Shown here piece after piece: positions 18,778-26,750 of a stretch of DNA of 64,000 nucleotides (within the stretch, counting starts at the first letter, position 1; the number at the start of each line of letters is the position of its first letter). A program made the translations under genes and the position numbers. The DNA is from Thiocapsa bogorovii (GTDB lineage Bacteria > Pseudomonadota > Gammaproteobacteria > Chromatiales > Chromatiaceae): positions 1,364,001 through 1,428,000 of the forward strand of contig NZ_CP089309.1 in NCBI RefSeq assembly GCF_021228795.1, read 5' to 3'. The notes under the pieces are model-generated. The model did no database searches. It saw nothing but the letters and a program-made list of their open reading frames with translations, and was not told where the DNA came from.

Positions 18778-19761
18778 ATGCCGTTCGATCGAATCCCACA
18801 CCGGTCCTCGTGGCCGGTCGCCTTGCTGTCCTCTCTACTGCTCGCCCTAGCCTTTCCCGTCCAGGCCGAGCGTGGCCCGGACTTGCCGGACTACCCGGCG
18901 GACCAGGTCGCGCCCGGTCTTTATGTAATTCACGGACCGGTAGACTACCCCACCCCCGAGAATCAGGGGTTCATGAACAACCCGGCCTTTTTGGTCACCG
19001 AGACCGGCGTGATCGTCGTGGATCCCGGATCAAGCGTTCAGACCGGGGAGATGGTCCTGCGTCAGATCCGCAAGGTGACCGACAAGCCGCTCCTGGCGGT
19101 GCTGAACACGCACGTCCACGGAGACCATTGGTTGGGCAATCAGGCGATGCTGGCCGCGGCCCCGCAGGTACCGATCTACGGACATCCCGAGATGCTGAAG
19201 CTGATTGCCCAAGGAGCCGGCGAAGAATGGGTACAGCGTATGATGAGCGCGACCGAGGGCGCCACCGAAGGGACGGTTGCCAAGGGCCCGACGCAAGCGC
19301 TCGAGGGCGGCGAGACCCTGTCGATCGGGGGGTTCACCTTCAAGTCCCATTATTACCCGCACGTGCACAGCACCTCGGATCTGATGTTCGAGATCCCGGA
19401 GCTCGAGGTTCTCTTCCTGGGCGACAACGCCTGCAACGGGCGCATCGTACGGATGGACGACGGCTCCTTTATCGGCAGCATCAATGCCCTGGATGGCGTC
19501 AAGGAATCGGTTAAGGCGAGCGTTCTGATTCCGGGGCACGGTCAAACCGGCGGTTGGGAGATCGTCGACGACTACCGCGACTATCTGGCCGGCGTCTATG
19601 ACGGGGTCGCCGCTTTGTACGAGAGCGGCGGCAGCGACTTCGAGATGCGTCCGATCATCGCGGAGCAGCTTGTTCGATTCAAGGACTGGCAAGGCTTCGA
19701 GGAGGAATTGGGCAAGCACGTCTCGCTCGCCTATCTGGAGGTTGAAGCGGACGCCTTCTGA
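18778..19761 (+). CDS. periplasmic MBL-fold metallo-hydrolase
   Basis: 327 residues with a signal peptide (SLLLALAFPVQAE). The metallo-beta-lactamase fold has the zinc motif THVHGDHW near 115, the later His in HYYPHVHSTSD, the bridging Asp in LFLGDN, and IPGHG. The layout resembles the secreted SoxH-like/quinoprotein-associated hydrolases, whose substrates are mostly unknown. ATG 18778 is used; GTG 18772 is an alternative, with GAGG at 18764-18767 upstream of both. The ABC permease starts 55 bases downstream on the same strand, so the two may be co-transcribed. Confidence 0.8.
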   Translation: MPFDRIPHRSSWPVALLSSLLLALAFPVQAERGPDLPDYPADQVAPGLYVIHGPVDYPTPENQGFMNNPAFLVTETGVIVVDPGSSVQTGEMVLRQIRKVTDKPLLAVLNTHVHGDHWLGNQAMLAAAPQVPIYGHPEMLKLIAQGAGEEWVQRMMSATEGATEGTVAKGPTQALEGGETLSIGGFTFKSHYYPHVHSTSDLMFEIPELEVLFLGDNACNGRIVRMDDGSFIGSINALDGVKESVKASVLIPGHGQTGGWEIVDDYRDYLAGVYDGVAALYESGGSDFEMRPIIAEQLVRFKDWQGFEEELGKHVSLAYLEVEADAF

Positions 19762-19816
19762 GCGTTTCGGGGACCTTCCGACCGGGTCCCCGACGGCGTG
19801 CCGCCGAGGTCGACCG

Positions 19817-22180
19817 ATGCGAGCACTGCACACCAAGCTACTGCGCGATCTCTTCGACCTCAAGGGACAGGTTGCGGCCATCGCCGTGGTGATCGCCGCG
19901 GGCGTGATGGTGCTGATCCTGTCCGTGACCACGCTCGACGCGCTGCGTCTGTCGCAATCGCGATTCTATGACGGTCATCATTTCGCACATGTCTTTGCCG
20001 ACCTCAAACGCGCGCCTGAGGGTCTCGCGGCGCGTCTGCGCGAGATCCCCGGCGTCAACCAGGTCGAGACGCGGGTTCAGGCTCCGGTGCGCCTCGAGGT
20101 TGCGGGTTTCGACGAGCCGATCCGCGGTCTGCTGCTCTCGATTCCGGACGGCCGCCAGCCGGGGTTGAACCGGCTGTACCTGCGCGAGGGCGCACTCCCC
20201 GAGCCGGACCGTTCCGACCAGGTGGTGCTGAGCGAGCCTTTCGCCGAGGCGCAGGGCCTGCGGGCCGGCGATCGGTTGGAGGCGATCATCAACGGCCGGC
20301 TCCAAAGCCTGACCGTCAGCGGCGTGGCGCTGTCCCCCGAGTTCATCTATCAGGTGGGGCCGGCGGACATCTTGCCGGACTACAAGCGGTTTGCGGTCCT
20401 CTGGATGAACCGCCGAGCACTCGCCCACGCGATGGACATGGACGGGGCCTTCAACAGTGTCTTGCTCTCGCTCCAGGCCGGAGGCGACGAGGAGACCGTC
20501 ATCGAGGCACTGGACCTGTACCTGGCCCGCTACGGCGGCATCGGGGCCATGGGCCGCGAGGATCAGATCTCGCATCGCTTCCTGTCCGAAGAGATCGACC
20601 AGCTCCGCGTGATGGCCATCGTCCTTCCCGCCATCTTCCTCTCGGTCGCGGCCTTCCTGCTGAATCTGCTGATGGGGCGGATCATCCAAACCCAACGCCA
20701 GCAGATCGCGATCCTCAAGGCGTTCGGCTACCGCAACCGGGACATTGCCGCGCATTTCGGGTTGCTGACCGGAGCGATCGTGGTCTTGGGATCGGCGCTG
20801 GGCATCGCGCTCGGGGCCTGGGCTGCCGAGGGGATGGCCGGCCTCTACGCCGAATACTACCGTTTCCCGGAGACGAGCTTCCGACTCGAGCCGCGCATCG
20901 TTGCTCTGGCTCTGCTGGTGTCTGCGGGTGCCGCCGCATTGGGCACGGTCCGCGCCGTGAGCCGCGCGGTCGCGATGCCGCCCGCCGAGGCGATGCGTCC
21001 GCCCGCGCCCCGGCGCTTTCACGCCTCCTGGCTCGAGCGCTCCGCACTCGGTCGGCGACTGGACCAGCCGACCCGGATCATCCTGCGCAACCTCCTGCGC
21101 CACCGCGCCAAGGCGCTGCTCTCGATGATGGGAATCGGGCTGTCCGGTGGACTCCTGCTGCTCGGGAGCTATCAGTTCGGTGCGGTCGACCACCTGCTCG
21201 ATATCCAATATCGGCTGGTGATGAACATGGATCTCCATCTGAGCTTCACCGACCCGACACCCGAACGATCGCTGGCCGAGCTGCGGACCCTGCCCGGCGT
21301 GGCCTATGTGGAGGGCTATCGCAGCGTGCCCGTGCGTTTGATCAACGGGACCCGAGACTACCGCACCAGTATTCAAGGCCTGGAGCGCGAGCCGCATCTG
21401 CGGGGCTTACTCGACGCCGAAGGGCGCCCGTTCCGACTCCCCCCCGAGGGTCTCCTGATGACCCGCTTCCTGGCGGAAGACCTCGGTCTCGCGCCCGGCG
21501 ACGCGCTGCAGGTCGAGATCATGGAGGGCCACCGTCGGACCGTCCGGGTCCCGCTCGCCGGAATCGTCGACGAGCCGATCGGCGTCAGTGCCTACATGGA
21601 GCGGCGCGCCTTGAACCGTCTGATGGGCGAAGGCCCCGCCCTCTCCGGTGCCTGGCTGATCACCGACGCCGCGCTGCACGACCGGCTCTTCGAGCGACTT
21701 TGGGAAGTGCCCCGCGTGGCCGGGATCGGCGTGATTGCGGATGCGGAGCGACAGTTCCGCGACTATATCGACGACACTGTGCTGGTGACGATGAGCATCC
21801 TGCTTGTGATGGCCGGCTCCATCACCTTCGCCGTGGTCTACAGCAACGCGCGTATCGCCTTCTCGGAGCGCTCGCGCGAGCTGGCCACGCTCCGGGTCCT
21901 CGGCTTCAGCCGAGCGGAGGTGAGCTGGATCCTCATCGGCGAGATCGCAGTCCTGACCCTATTGGCGATCCCGCTCGGCTGGCTAATCGGCACCGGGTTC
22001 GCCGCGCTGCTCAGCTCGGCCATGGAGATGGACATGTTCCGGGTGCCCTTCATCATCAGCCCGCAGACCTATGCCTTCTCCGCCTCCGGGGTGCTGCTGG
22101 CCTCGCTGTTGTCGGTGCTCGCGATCACCCGACTGTTGGGACGGCTGGATATGATCGCGGCGTTGAAGACCATCGAGTAA
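19817..22180 (+). CDS. FtsX/MacB-type ABC transporter permease (two FtsX domains)
   Basis: 787 residues. Membrane anchor 1 is at VAAIAVVIAAGVMVLILSV, followed by a large periplasmic domain, then an FtsX block of three helices with IQTQRQQIAILKAFGYRNRD. A second copy of the same arrangement ends with ERSRELATLRVLGFSRAEV and three helices. This duplicated layout is typical of lipoprotein or lipid-handling ABC exporters. ATG 19817 is chosen; the longer frame from 19598 overlaps the MBL gene. The usual companions are an ATPase and an HlyD adaptor. The adaptor is at 23155 but no ATPase gene is in the window, and an antisense pair of small genes separates the two. Confidence 0.85.
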   Translation: MRALHTKLLRDLFDLKGQVAAIAVVIAAGVMVLILSVTTLDALRLSQSRFYDGHHFAHVFADLKRAPEGLAARLREIPGVNQVETRVQAPVRLEVAGFDEPIRGLLLSIPDGRQPGLNRLYLREGALPEPDRSDQVVLSEPFAEAQGLRAGDRLEAIINGRLQSLTVSGVALSPEFIYQVGPADILPDYKRFAVLWMNRRALAHAMDMDGAFNSVLLSLQAGGDEETVIEALDLYLARYGGIGAMGREDQISHRFLSEEIDQLRVMAIVLPAIFLSVAAFLLNLLMGRIIQTQRQQIAILKAFGYRNRDIAAHFGLLTGAIVVLGSALGIALGAWAAEGMAGLYAEYYRFPETSFRLEPRIVALALLVSAGAAALGTVRAVSRAVAMPPAEAMRPPAPRRFHASWLERSALGRRLDQPTRIILRNLLRHRAKALLSMMGIGLSGGLLLLGSYQFGAVDHLLDIQYRLVMNMDLHLSFTDPTPERSLAELRTLPGVAYVEGYRSVPVRLINGTRDYRTSIQGLEREPHLRGLLDAEGRPFRLPPEGLLMTRFLAEDLGLAPGDALQVEIMEGHRRTVRVPLAGIVDEPIGVSAYMERRALNRLMGEGPALSGAWLITDAALHDRLFERLWEVPRVAGIGVIADAERQFRDYIDDTVLVTMSILLVMAGSITFAVVYSNARIAFSERSRELATLRVLGFSRAEVSWILIGEIAVLTLLAIPLGWLIGTGFAALLSSAMEMDMFRVPFIISPQTYAFSASGVLLASLLSVLAITRLLGRLDMIAALKTIE

Positions 22181-22183
22181 AGC

Positions 22184-22267
22184 TAAACCGCGTCCGGAGT
22201 GACCTTGGTCGGTTTGTGACGTGGTCAACCTCGGTGCCGCTCAAGAGGCTGGCGGTGACGCGGTTTA
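22184..22267. repeat. palindromic intergenic element, copy a
   Basis: Ends are TAAACCGCGTC (22184-22194) and GACGCGGTTTA (22257-22267), a perfect 11-base inverted repeat 84 bases across, starting three bases after the permease stop. It belongs to a family with copies at 37603, 37711, 47474, 50379 and 62373. It may act as a terminator or be a REP/MITE-like element. Confidence 0.75.
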
Positions 22268-22396
22268 GGATAAAACATTCGGGTCAATGGCTACGCACGC
22301 TTTGGCGTTTGGATTGTGCTGACGGTAGGAGGCGCAACCTGCGCCGATGGGTGGTTGTGCCTCGCACGGCTTGGTACAACGGCTTCCGGAATTCAC

Positions 22397-22762
22397 CTAG
22401 GCCGCATCTGCCGGCGTCTCCAGGAGCACATCGAGATGGATGGCGGCGAATGGACAAAGGACCTTACCGTCGCGGGTCTGCTCCACCAGACCCAGCTCGG
22501 CTAGCTTGGCCAAGTCTTCGTGGAGGGGTTCAAGGTCGCTCCCGGTCCGCCTCGCCAGTTCCTGCTCCGCGAGGGTTCCGGCACCCAGCAACGCTTGCAG
22601 CAGCGCCCAACGCCGCGCGGTCAGCCACTCGAAGAAGCCCTCAAACGATTCGAAATTGAGCCGCTCGCCTTGGTAGTCAACCGCCTGTGCGGCCCGCCCC
22701 GCGGCGCGCAGAGCGGAGCGCCAATCCGGTGAAACCGTGATCGTCAGAGTGCGTTTCGCCAT
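22397..22762 (-). CDS. HTH transcriptional regulator/antitoxin-like protein (HVO_A0114 type)
   Basis: 121 residues: a short beta start TLTITVSPDW, then a winged helix-turn-helix (WALLQALLGAGTLAEQELAR, GLVEQTRDGKVLCPFAAIHL). This is the type of small regulator regularly paired with DUF6516 proteins in toxin-antitoxin-like modules. Its start overlaps the 3' end of the DUF6516 gene by 19 bases, so the two are one operon. It probably represses the operon and may neutralise its partner; both points are inference from the family pairing. Confidence 0.7.
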   Translation of the reverse strand: MAKRTLTITVSPDWRSALRAAGRAAQAVDYQGERLNFESFEGFFEWLTARRWALLQALLGAGTLAEQELARRTGSDLEPLHEDLAKLAELGLVEQTRDGKVLCPFAAIHLDVLLETPADAA

Positions 22763-23031
22763 CGCTCGACCTCCGCAATGAAATCCGTGATCAACCGATC
22801 CACGTCGGTGAAGGTATATGGCCGCTCGATTCCCGAAAGGTGAAAATGATCGCCCTTGCCGCGCTCGTTGTCGAAACCGACGATGCGCTGACCCTTAACA
22901 ACGAACACCAGTCGATACTTGTAAGGATGGAGGCACGGCGGCACGGGCCGCGGCAATCGCCAAACCACTAACTCGATGATCCCGCCTTCCGATGTAACAT
23001 CTTTGAAGCGAGTCATCAGCTCGGCGTGCAT
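22744..23031 (-). CDS. DUF6516 family protein (putative toxin)
   Basis: About 95 residues with the family pattern IIELVVWRLPRPVP, YKYRLVFVVKGQRIVGFDNE, RGKGDHFH and YTFTDVDRLITDF. DUF6516 proteins occur beside HTH partners in putative toxin-antitoxin loci, with no established activity. ATG 23031 fits the family start; a TTG at 23067 would add 12 residues. No strong Shine-Dalgarno is seen. The pair sits antisense between an ABC permease and its likely adaptor. Confidence 0.7.
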   Translation of the reverse strand: MHAELMTRFKDVTSEGGIIELVVWRLPRPVPPCLHPYKYRLVFVVKGQRIVGFDNERGKGDHFHLSGIERPYTFTDVDRLITDFIAEVERWRNAL

Positions 23032-23154
23032 ATCAGTTCGGTGGCTTGCCGGAGTCAAGAGGATCAAGGGTCCAATCGACGTGACGGGTCTGCCCGTCGA
23101 TCGAACAAGTGTAGACCGAGCCGGAGTGATTGGACATCGCGCAATGAGATCTCC

Positions 23155-24363
23155 ATGTCCTTGAGTAAGCGACTGATCACCGGATTCATCGCCCTAACCA
23201 TCTTGGGCTTGCTGGCGCTCGCCCTGATGCCGTCTCCCGTGCCGGTCAGCGCGACCTTGGTTCGGCAGGACGTCTTCGTCGAGTCGGTTGAGGACGAGGG
23301 CCGCACACGCCTGCGCGATGTCTATACCGTCTCTGCACCGATCAGCGGCTATCTGCGCCGTGTGGAGCTCGAGCCCGGGGACCAGGTTGCCGCCGATCAG
23401 GTGCTGTTCGAGTTGGAGCCCCTGCCCGCGCCGGCACTGGACCCGCGCTCGCGCGGTCAGGCCCGGGAAGCGCTCGCCGCAGCACAAGCCCATCTGGAGG
23501 AGGCCGAGGCAAACCTGGCAGCCAGACGGACCGAATCCGAGCTGGCGCGCACCGAATACGACCGCAGCGAGACACTGCACCGGCGCCAGCTCATCTCGTC
23601 CGAGGAGCGGGGCCGACGGCTCGCGCAGCGCGACGCAGCCGCAGCGGCCGAGCAGGCAGCGCGACATGCCGTCGAAGTCGCTCAGTTCGAGCTCGAATCC
23701 GCCCGCGCCCTCGTGGAGATCGCCGACGGCAAGCGCTCGCCCGGCGACTACCCGGTCCTGGGTGTCCGCTCCCCGATCGACGGGGTCGTGACCCGACGGC
23801 ATCGCTGCTGCGAGGGGCCGATCGAATCCGGCGAGGCGGTCCTGGAGCTCGGCGACCTGGATGCACTGGAGGTCCAGGTCGACCTGCTGTCGGTGGACGC
23901 CGTGCGCGTGCGCCCGGGAATGCGTGTGATCCTGGAACGCTGGGGCGGGGAGGATGCACTCGAGGGACGGGTGCGGCTCGTGGAGCCCGCCGGGTTCGAG
24001 AAGATCTCCGCCTTGGGCGTGGAAGAGCAACGGGTGCCGGTCTGGGTCGAGATCGTCACACCGCGCGATCGATGGCGGCATCTCGGGGACGGCTATCGGG
24101 TCGAGGCACGCTTCATCCTCTGGGAGGGCGACGACGTGGTTCAAATCCCGACGAGCGCGCTGTTTCGGTACCGGGACCGCTGGGCGGTCTTCGTTGCCGA
24201 TCAGGGTCGGGCGCGCCTGCGATTGGTCGAGGTCGGGCGGCGCAGCGGTCTTTGGACCCAGATCACCATGGGGCTTGAGCCGGACGACATCGTCGTCACC
24301 CATCCGGGCGATCGGGTGCACGATGGAGCACACATCGCGGCCGAGATCCGGCCATACGCGTAA
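23155..24363 (+). CDS. HlyD-family periplasmic adaptor of an ABC exporter
   Basis: 402 residues. An N-terminal anchor (LITGFIALTILGLLALALMP) is followed by a biotinyl-lipoyl-like half YTVSAPISGYLRRVELEPGD. A long Ala/Glu/Arg coiled-coil hairpin spans roughly residues 100-190. The second half-motif is VLGVRSPIDGVVTRRHRCCE, followed by a beta-barrel and a membrane-proximal domain ending AAEIRPYA. ATG 23155 is the only start adjacent to the anchor. It would link the FtsX-type permease at 19817 to the envelope. The usual co-encoded ATPase is absent and the DUF6516 module lies between permease and adaptor. Confidence 0.85.
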   Translation: MSLSKRLITGFIALTILGLLALALMPSPVPVSATLVRQDVFVESVEDEGRTRLRDVYTVSAPISGYLRRVELEPGDQVAADQVLFELEPLPAPALDPRSRGQAREALAAAQAHLEEAEANLAARRTESELARTEYDRSETLHRRQLISSEERGRRLAQRDAAAAAEQAARHAVEVAQFELESARALVEIADGKRSPGDYPVLGVRSPIDGVVTRRHRCCEGPIESGEAVLELGDLDALEVQVDLLSVDAVRVRPGMRVILERWGGEDALEGRVRLVEPAGFEKISALGVEEQRVPVWVEIVTPRDRWRHLGDGYRVEARFILWEGDDVVQIPTSALFRYRDRWAVFVADQGRARLRLVEVGRRSGLWTQITMGLEPDDIVVTHPGDRVHDGAHIAAEIRPYA

Positions 24364-24407
24364 CGGCCACGCGCGCGAGGTCCTCTTTCATCGCACCAGC
24401 CGGTAGG

Positions 24408-24641
24408 GTGGACGAGGGCTTTGCCGCGGTCGGCACCAAGAATTTCGACAACCGCTCCTTCAGGCTGAACTTCGAGATCACCCTCGCCGTCGCGGACGGG
24501 CGCTTCGCGGCCGAGGTCGCAACCATGTTCGAGCGCGATTTCGCACAGTCGCAAGAAGTCGGCCCGCGGGCCTATGACGCCCTGCCGTTCCACCAAAAAG
24601 TCGGAGCAAAAGCCGCACGCCTGCTCGCGCCGATCTTGTAG
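24408..24641 (+). pseudogene. cardiolipin synthase (PLD family) C-terminal remnant
   Basis: 77 codons matching the end of a PLD-type synthase: FAAVGTKNFDNRSFRLNFEI, FAAEVATMFERDFAQSQEVG, ending ARLLAPIL. This is the segment just after the second HKD motif, whose HxK is already lost. The frame begins inside GTAGGGTGGACGAG, which resembles one arm of the hairpin at 39675. An intact homologue is at 57659-59098. Confidence 0.7.
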
Positions 24642-24816
24642 GTCGTGCCGGCGAAGGGACGCATCACTTGCGCCGAGAAAAGTGCCGAAGATGTTCGCCG
24701 GAAGCGAGCGCGAGGGGCCGCCGGGCTCTTCGCAACAGGCCGACGACGCAGACCTCAACGCCGGGTAAGTTTTCTGAAATAAACCGAACGGCGCCTGATC
24801 CATGCCGGGGGGCGCG
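24642..24816. other. intergenic, no gene seen
   Basis: 175 bases between two gene remnants, with no coding character. Confidence 0.35.
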
Positions 24817-25003
24817 TGAACCTTGATGTGGTCCTGGTGCTGGCCCTGTTGGTCGGCGCGATCCTGATGTTCGGCCTCGGTCGCCCTCGGGCCGATAACG
24901 TGGGTCTCCTGGTGATGATCGCGGTGCCCTTCACCGGGGGTTCGTCGTCGTTGTGACGACGATGTCGGTTGCACTGGTGCCTTGGCTGTTTCCGTTTTAC
25001 TGA
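24817..25003 (+). pseudogene. SLC13-type permease reduced to its two ends
   Basis: GTG 24817 begins VNLDVVLVLALLVGAILMFG, GRPRADNVGLLVMIAVPFTG, the N-terminus of a dicarboxylate/sulfate permease. Near 24940 the frame jumps, and FVVVVTTMSVALVPWLFPFY with TGA 25001-25003 is the C-terminus of the same kind of protein. Some 400-550 codons in between are missing. A full-length homologue of the broader family is at 60414. Confidence 0.55.
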
Positions 25004-25019
25004 GCGGCGCCCCCGTGCC

Positions 25020-25343
25020 TCAGTTGGAGTTGGGAAGTGGTCTATCGTCCAAGGCCAGTTCGTCGAGCGGCAGTCGTCGATGGCCTTCAACCACGGTAAG
25101 AACGGCAACGTCGTCGCCTTGCACGCGATAGACGATTCTGTAATTTCCCTCGACCAGTTCCCTGAAATCACTGCCGGGGAGCTCGGGCGGGGTGCGCCCC
25201 AAGCCGGGGTGATCCGCAAGGGCTTGGGACCGATCGATCAATCTGTCGATAAACCGCTCAGCGGTAGCCGGATCATCCCTCGCGATGTACTCCTCGATCT
25301 CTGCGAGCCGCTCAAATGCCTGATCGGTCCAGAGGACCTTCAA
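25020..25343 (-). CDS. ParE/RelE-superfamily toxin
   Basis: 107 residues with the typical fold order: KVLWTDQAFERLAEIEEYIA, then helix 2 with ATAERFIDRLID, LADHPGLGRTPPELPG, and the basic C-terminal strands RELVEGNYRIVYRV. Overlaps the stop of the antitoxin gene by four bases (ATGA), so translation is coupled. Family members inhibit gyrase or cleave mRNA on ribosomes; which applies here cannot be told from sequence alone. No truncation is seen. Confidence 0.82.
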   Translation of the reverse strand: MKVLWTDQAFERLAEIEEYIARDDPATAERFIDRLIDRSQALADHPGLGRTPPELPGSDFRELVEGNYRIVYRVQGDDVAVLTVVEGHRRLPLDELALDDRPLPNSN

Positions 25344-25642
25344 GCGACGGAGCGTCCTGCACGCCGCTCCGCGAGGCGCTCGCGAAGGGTTGCAGTGTCC
25401 ATGACCCGCCCGGCATCGGCGTCTCCGGCCCCGGCAAGCAGGGATTCGAAAAACCGCTCCTGATCACACATTCGATCGTATTCCGCCGGCGACAGGACGA
25501 CGCCCGCGGCCCGACCGTTCTGCGTAATGACGAGTGGACCGGCGCCGTCGACAAGTCGCTTCAGATGACGCGATATCTGAGTCTTGAACTCGCCGACAGG
25601 CACAATGCTTTCGGAAACCGAGATTGGTTGCATGACCATCAT
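25340..25642 (-). CDS. Phd/YefM-family antitoxin
   Basis: 100 residues. The N-terminal DNA-binding part reads VPVGEFKTQISRHLKRLV and GPLVITQNGRAAGVVLSPAE, the Phd/YefM signature. The acidic/Arg-rich C-terminus would wrap the toxin. It precedes the ParE-like gene with a four-base overlap. It should autorepress the operon, as is known for the family. Alternative ATGs at 25639 and 25633 would shorten it slightly. Confidence 0.82.
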   Translation of the reverse strand: MMVMQPISVSESIVPVGEFKTQISRHLKRLVDGAGPLVITQNGRAAGVVLSPAEYDRMCDQERFFESLLAGAGDADAGRVMDTATLRERLAERRAGRSVA

Positions 25643-25702
25643 TCCGTCTTGGATTAAGGCCTGAATTTAGGGCGGCACATCCTTTCTGTCAAAGGGCTCC
25701 TT

Positions 25703-26650
25703 CTAGACCACTCCCTCGATTGCCGCAGCCTCCTTACGCCGGTGGGCCACCAACGCGGCGACGGCGCAGGAGGCGAGGCGGCTCTGGACCGAGTCGGCAC
25801 GACTGGTGAGCGTGATGGGTACGCGTGCGCCGAGGACGATGCCGGCGGAGTCGGCGTTCATCAGGAAGGCGAGGCTCTTGGCGAGCAGATTGCCGGCTTC
25901 CAGATCGGGTACGACCAGGATATCGGCTTGTCCGGCAACGGGACCTCCGATCCCTTTGATCCTTGCCGCCTCCGGGCTGATGGCGTTGTCGAGCGCGAGC
26001 GGTCCGTCGAGGACGCCGCCGGTAATCTGACCGCGGTCGGCCATCTTACACAGTGCCGCCGCCTCTACGGTCGACTGAAGTTTGGGGTTGACCTTCTCCA
26101 TCGCCGACAGGATCGCCACCCTCGGGGTCTCGATCCCCAAGGCGAGCGCGAGATCGATCGCGTTCTGCACGATGTCGACCTTCTCCTCCAGGGTCGGGAA
26201 GATGTTGATCGCCGCGTCCGTGATGAAGAGGACGTTCGTGTGACCGGGCACGTCCATGATGAAGCAATGACTCAGACGCCGCGCGGTGCGTAGACCCGTA
26301 TCGCGTTTCACCACCGGGCCGAGCAGCTCGTCCGTACTGAGCGAGCCCTTCATCAGCATCTCGGCGCGGCCCTCGCGTACCAAGGTGACGGCCTTCTCGG
26401 CGGATGCGTGACTGTGCTCTGCGTCGACGATCTCGTAGGGCGAGAGGTCGATCCCAGCGTCCAACGCGGCGGCGAGGATCTTCTTGCGAGGTCCGACCAA
26501 GATCGGCGTGATGATGCCGGCCTTCGCGGCATCGACGGCCCCGCCCAAAGCCGCGGCGTTGCATGGATGGACGACCGCGGTCGGGGCCGCTGGAATGGTT
26601 GCGACGGCGGCAATCAGACGCTGAAAGTTGGTGTGCGTTGCGGTGTTCAT
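25703..26650 (-). CDS. phosphate acetyl/butyryltransferase family protein
   Basis: 315 residues of the PTA_PTB fold: FQRLIAAVATIPAAPTAVVH, AEMLMKGSLSTDELLGPVVK, RLSHCFIMDVPGHTNVLFIT, and KINP-like AMEKVNPKLQSTVEAAAL. It lacks the N-terminal MaoC/enoyl-CoA hydratase domain of the bifunctional form. It converts acyl-CoA plus phosphate to acyl-phosphate and CoA. No acetate kinase lies nearby. The CoA-disulfide reductase remnant is immediately upstream on the same strand, and both would draw on the CoA pool, so an operon is plausible. Confidence 0.82.
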   Translation of the reverse strand: MNTATHTNFQRLIAAVATIPAAPTAVVHPCNAAALGGAVDAAKAGIITPILVGPRKKILAAALDAGIDLSPYEIVDAEHSHASAEKAVTLVREGRAEMLMKGSLSTDELLGPVVKRDTGLRTARRLSHCFIMDVPGHTNVLFITDAAINIFPTLEEKVDIVQNAIDLALALGIETPRVAILSAMEKVNPKLQSTVEAAALCKMADRGQITGGVLDGPLALDNAISPEAARIKGIGGPVAGQADILVVPDLEAGNLLAKSLAFLMNADSAGIVLGARVPITLTSRADSVQSRLASCAVAALVAHRRKEAAAIEGVV

Positions 26651-26750
26651 GAAGCCGAGCCCCTTGGACTTGAATCAGCAGGCGGAGGTTGGGCGATGCA
26701 AGCAAGCCCGATGCAGGCAATCTCGGAGCCGACCGACGCTGGTCGCCTGT

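Noticed and set aside
19838-21397. 519-codon minus-strand frame opposite the ABC permease
   Set aside because: Shadow frame; the plus strand carries clear FtsX helices and motifs.
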